From Furfurilactobacillus milii (GTDB taxonomy: Bacteria > Bacillota > Bacilli > Lactobacillales > Lactobacillaceae), in contig NZ_WEZT01000005.1 of the NCBI RefSeq assembly GCF_009863985.1, positions 158,978 to 196,064 on the forward strand: a stretch of DNA of 37,087 bases, read 5' to 3'. Made by a program: the position numbers and the translations under genes. Positions within the stretch are counted from its first letter, which is position 1. Each line of letters starts with the position of its first letter. The notes under the pieces were generated by a model. That model was not told the DNA's origin and did no database searches. It worked only from the letters and a program-made list of their open reading frames with translations. Below, piece by piece: positions 34,439 through 37,087 of the stretch.

Positions 34439-35203
34439 ATGAATACATATAAGAAAAAGACAGTTGCTATTGTTATTGGTTTAGTGCTGACTTCTGGTGG
34501 TGTACTAGCTGGTTGTCAATCCAAACAGTCTGACACGGCAGAAACTAGTAGTAGGAGAACATCTAGTTTTTCGGCTAGTAAAATTAGCTCTGTTTCTTCA
34601 TCAAAAAGTGACGCAAATGAGTTTAGCTCAAATTCAGATTCAAGTAGCAACTCAACTAGTGATAGCTCCGATAGTGCAAGCAGTTTAATAAGTTCTTCAA
34701 CTGAAGCTTCATCAGTAAACAGCTCGGTTAAAAAGAGTAGAAGTGTGGATTCCGAACAAAATTTTTCACCAGAAACAATGAGCTTTAATCAAATTCAAAA
34801 TGGTGATTTTAGTAGTTTGACCGGTACTTGGGTGGAAACGGCGACAGCCAGTAATCATCATCCAGATGCTCCAGGCGTTCAGTGGACGCAGGATCCTTCT
34901 GAATTAACTTCAACCCTGACGGTGGACAATCAAAAAATCAGTGATGGTTTTGTCACTCTTGAAGGAAATAAACTTTTTCAAAAAAATGAAGAGCCACTTC
35001 ATATGAAGTACTCCTTAAGGGATGGTTTTGTAACTGCAGATTTGTCAGACGATAATGCAATAAATTGGTCGATTGACTTTTATCCCCAGGGTGTAACCGG
35101 CCCTACAAACATGAACAACGGTGTGACTGATGACACTTCAAAGAATCGGATTGTCTTTTGGACAAGCAATAACTGTTATACCGAGTATTTTGTGCAGCAA
35201 TAG
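34439..35203 (+). CDS. serine-rich lipoprotein with C-terminal DUF6287-like domain
   Basis: The 254-residue protein has a lipoprotein signal peptide ending in the lipobox LAGC (lipidated Cys26). A Ser-rich low-complexity stretch follows (about residues 27-105). The folded C-terminal domain starts MSFNQIQNGDFSSLTGTWVE and ends RIVFWTSNNCYTEYFVQQ. The phrase 'F..I.NGDFSSLTGTW' resembles DUF6287-type domains of Gram-positive surface lipoproteins; I hold this assignment loosely and no function is known. AAGGGG lies 10 bases before the ATG. The beta-helix/AAA+ gene follows 70 bases later on the same strand with no terminator between, so a shared transcript is likely. Base composition looks more AT-rich than the core genes to the left. 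Confidence 0.75.
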   Translation: MNTYKKKTVAIVIGLVLTSGGVLAGCQSKQSDTAETSSRRTSSFSASKISSVSSSKSDANEFSSNSDSSSNSTSDSSDSASSLISSSTEASSVNSSVKKSRSVDSEQNFSPETMSFNQIQNGDFSSLTGTWVETATASNHHPDAPGVQWTQDPSELTSTLTVDNQKISDGFVTLEGNKLFQKNEEPLHMKYSLRDGFVTADLSDDNAINWSIDFYPQGVTGPTNMNNGVTDDTSKNRIVFWTSNNCYTEYFVQQ

Positions 35204-35273
35204 CGTCTGAATAATTAGACGTAAATTACGAAAACTATATTTGAAGATTTGTGTGAAAGGCCTGAGACATATA

Positions 35274-37007
35274 ATGTCAACTTATTTAGTAGGGGAACAA
35301 AAAACTTCAATTTTTTCATCCAATAAAAATTGGAATTTGGAAGATGCAATTGAGACCGCCGAAAATGGCGACACAATAGAGATTGAAGACGGTTTTAGAG
35401 GATATTACGAAGATGCAATTACAATCAGTAAAAATCTTACTATCATGGGCCATTTTTCCCAAAATCAAGATGGAACAAAAAATTTTTCAACTGTATTAAT
35501 CGGTCATTTGATTATCAGCGATGAAGCCAATGTTACTTTGCGTGATTTATGGGTTAGTCGGGATTCTGAAAAGGCTAATTGCGTTACAGTTCAGAAATCT
35601 GCATCATTGTCATGCAAGAATGTTCAATTTGAAAATACCGCATCGACAGGTAAAAATTATCCTATCATCTATGCTGATAATAAAGCGCATTTATTTCTGG
35701 ACACCGTAACTGTGCATGAGAGCAAGATTTGTGATGGTGAACATCAAATTTATGTAAATGATTCCAGCGTCGAGATAGTAAATTCATTAATTAATGCTGA
35801 AATTTATTTGGATGAAAACGCTCAAATGATTTGTAATCAATCATCTATCAATTATGCCGATTCAAACGGTTTGTATATGAATAAAAGCAAGGCAAACATA
35901 CGTGATTCAGTATTTAAAGGTGGAAAAGTCAGCGATAAAAGTACATGGCCATGTATAAGGATAAACAATTCCATATTGGATGCAGAAAACATTTCTGTAT
36001 CACAGGATAATGTATCCAGTGCTATTTCTACAGTTAATTCAAAGCTTAAATTAACAGGCGGACATGTTAGTTCTATCGGATTGACTGACTCACAGGCAAA
36101 TTTTGACGGGTTGACTATCACTGACTCTTTGGGTATTTATGATAAAACAAGCCTTAAAGCCACTAGAATAGATATTTTGGGACACGATAATGGAATTATT
36201 AACCTTTATGCCAAGGGAAAGTCGACAATTAGTGCTGACCAAATAAACTTCGGGCAGCTGTCAAATCCAAACATCAAGCTAGAGAGAACTGTTCAAATTG
36301 GTGTTCCAGAATTGAACATCGCTAGGTATAACGGTAACACAGAATATTTTGACCCAGACGAGAATAACAAACTGGTGATTTTAAAACAATCCGAAATTAG
36401 CTACTTTGGAACAGATAATTCTGCGGATAAAAAGCTAAAAGACCTGATTGGTATTCAAACGGTTAAAACAAAAGTTGCTGAATTCGTTGCGGTTGCACAG
36501 ATGAACAAAAAACGGTCTGCAAAAGGATTATCCAGCTCAGCCACAACACTTCATTCGTTGTTTTTAGGCAATCCTGGAACTGGGAAAACGACAGTTGCTC
36601 GAATCGTAGGTCAGTTGCTCTATGAAAAAGGTGTTATTACATCGGACAAGTTAATTGAAGTTTCCCGTTCGGATTTGGTTGGACAATTTATTGGAGATAC
36701 TGCTATTAAAACACAGAAGGTTTTAAAATCTGCCCTCGGTGGGGTTCTGTTTATTGACGAAGCATACACACTGGCAGGTGAAGGAAAAGATTATGGCCGT
36801 GAAGCCATTAACGAGATATTAAAATTCATGGAAGATCATCGTGACGATATCGTTATTATCTTTGCCGGTTACACAGATGAAATGCAAAATTTCTTAAAAA
36901 TGAACGAAGGTTTGAAGAGCAGAATCCCTAATGTGTTTAACTTTGAAGACTACTCTACGGATCAGCTTATTCAAATTGGTCTTTCACAAGGCAAATTACA
37001 AGTTTAA
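35274..37007 (+). pseudogene. beta-helix/CbxX-type AAA+ fusion protein, truncated at the C-terminus
   Basis: The reading frame gives 577 residues. The first 370 or so are right-handed beta-helix repeats: short strands with Asn ladders, such as ITISKNLTIMGH, VTLRDLWVSRD, VEIVNSLINAEIYL and LKLTGGHVSSIGL. From about residue 388 comes a CbxX/CfxQ-type AAA+ domain: LKDLIGIQTVK, Walker A GNPGTGKT (432-439), Walker B VLFIDEAYTLAG (Asp495, Glu496), sensor region IIFAGYTDEM and the probable arginine finger in GLKSRIP (Arg550). It stops at QLIQIGLSQGKLQV, before the helical lid that ends such domains. In the +1 frame the next bases read KANYKFNPNKPG and stay open to a TAA at 37072-37074, so a frameshift or recombination is likely. 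No signal peptide. The ATG at 35274 has AAAGG 13 bases before it; GTG 35253 and TTG 35241 are alternatives. Confidence 0.7.
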
Positions 37008-37087
37008 TCCGAACAAGCCCGGAATCTTTCAATGGCAGTCTGTTGATGATGTATTTTTAATGGTCGTTGATTAATTAGTTCAAGTGC
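37008..37087 (+). other. right-edge sequence with out-of-frame remnant
   Basis: The +1 frame relative to the preceding gene is open through 37074. It may hold a short remnant of the missing AAA+ lid; the later part (QWQSVDDVFLMVVD) does not look like this family. No other gene start is supported. Confidence 0.4.

Noticed and set aside
1-37087. CRISPR arrays, rRNA, tRNA genes, insertion sequences
   Set aside because: No regularly spaced repeats, no tRNA-like cloverleaf or rRNA sequence, and no transposase frame were seen on either strand.

Overview
The window is chromosomal DNA from a lactic acid bacterium of the family Lactobacillaceae. The evidence is the gene content and order: trmK-nif3-pepT, xerD-ribT-scpA-scpB-rluB, ypbB-recQ-LysM-cmk-rpsA-der-hup-TPR, thyA-dfrA and ypmR-ypmS-yozE. 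The thymidylate synthase has 316 codons, the length of the Lactobacillus casei enzyme, and strong AGGAGG-type ribosome binding sites are used throughout. dnaE is followed directly by pyk, with no pfkA between them. In homofermentative lactobacilli pfkA normally sits there, so the absence points to an obligately heterofermentative (phosphoketolase) lactobacillus. The species cannot be named from sequence reading alone.

Layout. 1-3073: promoter, then trmK, nif3 and pepT. 3189-3389: a small DUF2929 membrane protein on the minus strand. 3558-8709: dnaE and a short-form pyruvate kinase, separated by a control region with a palindrome and a leader hairpin. 8855-13264: a dense colinear cluster (cvfB, xerD, ribT, scpA, scpB, rluB) for RNA binding, chromosome dimer resolution, chromosome condensation and rRNA pseudouridylation. 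13331-14239: FMN riboswitch with a terminator, then the riboflavin transporter gene ribU. 14351-17614: ypbB, recQ and a LysM envelope protein. 17734-23224: cmk, rpsA, der, hup and a TPR protein, most with their own promoters and terminators.

23297-25037 is read leftward: a tyrosine-recombinase-like protein that has lost most of its catalytic residues, and a YitT membrane protein. 25171-29938 is rightward: cca, an Uup/YfmR-type ABC-F ATPase, thyA and dfrA. A hemolysin-III-type membrane protein (minus) converges on dfrA at a shared terminator. DegV, an anchored SGNH hydrolase (YpmR), YpmS and YozE follow.

The right end (33974-37087) differs from the rest. It looks more AT-rich and has a divergent pair: an XRE repressor, and a serine-rich lipoprotein followed by a protein that joins a right-handed beta-helix to a CbxX/CfxQ-type AAA+ ATPase. 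The shared control region carries two nested inverted repeats. The beta-helix/AAA+ gene stops before the usual end of the AAA+ domain, and a plausible continuation lies in the +1 frame, so it is probably broken or recombined. This accessory block is the most interesting part of the window. Everything to its left is conserved lactobacillar core.
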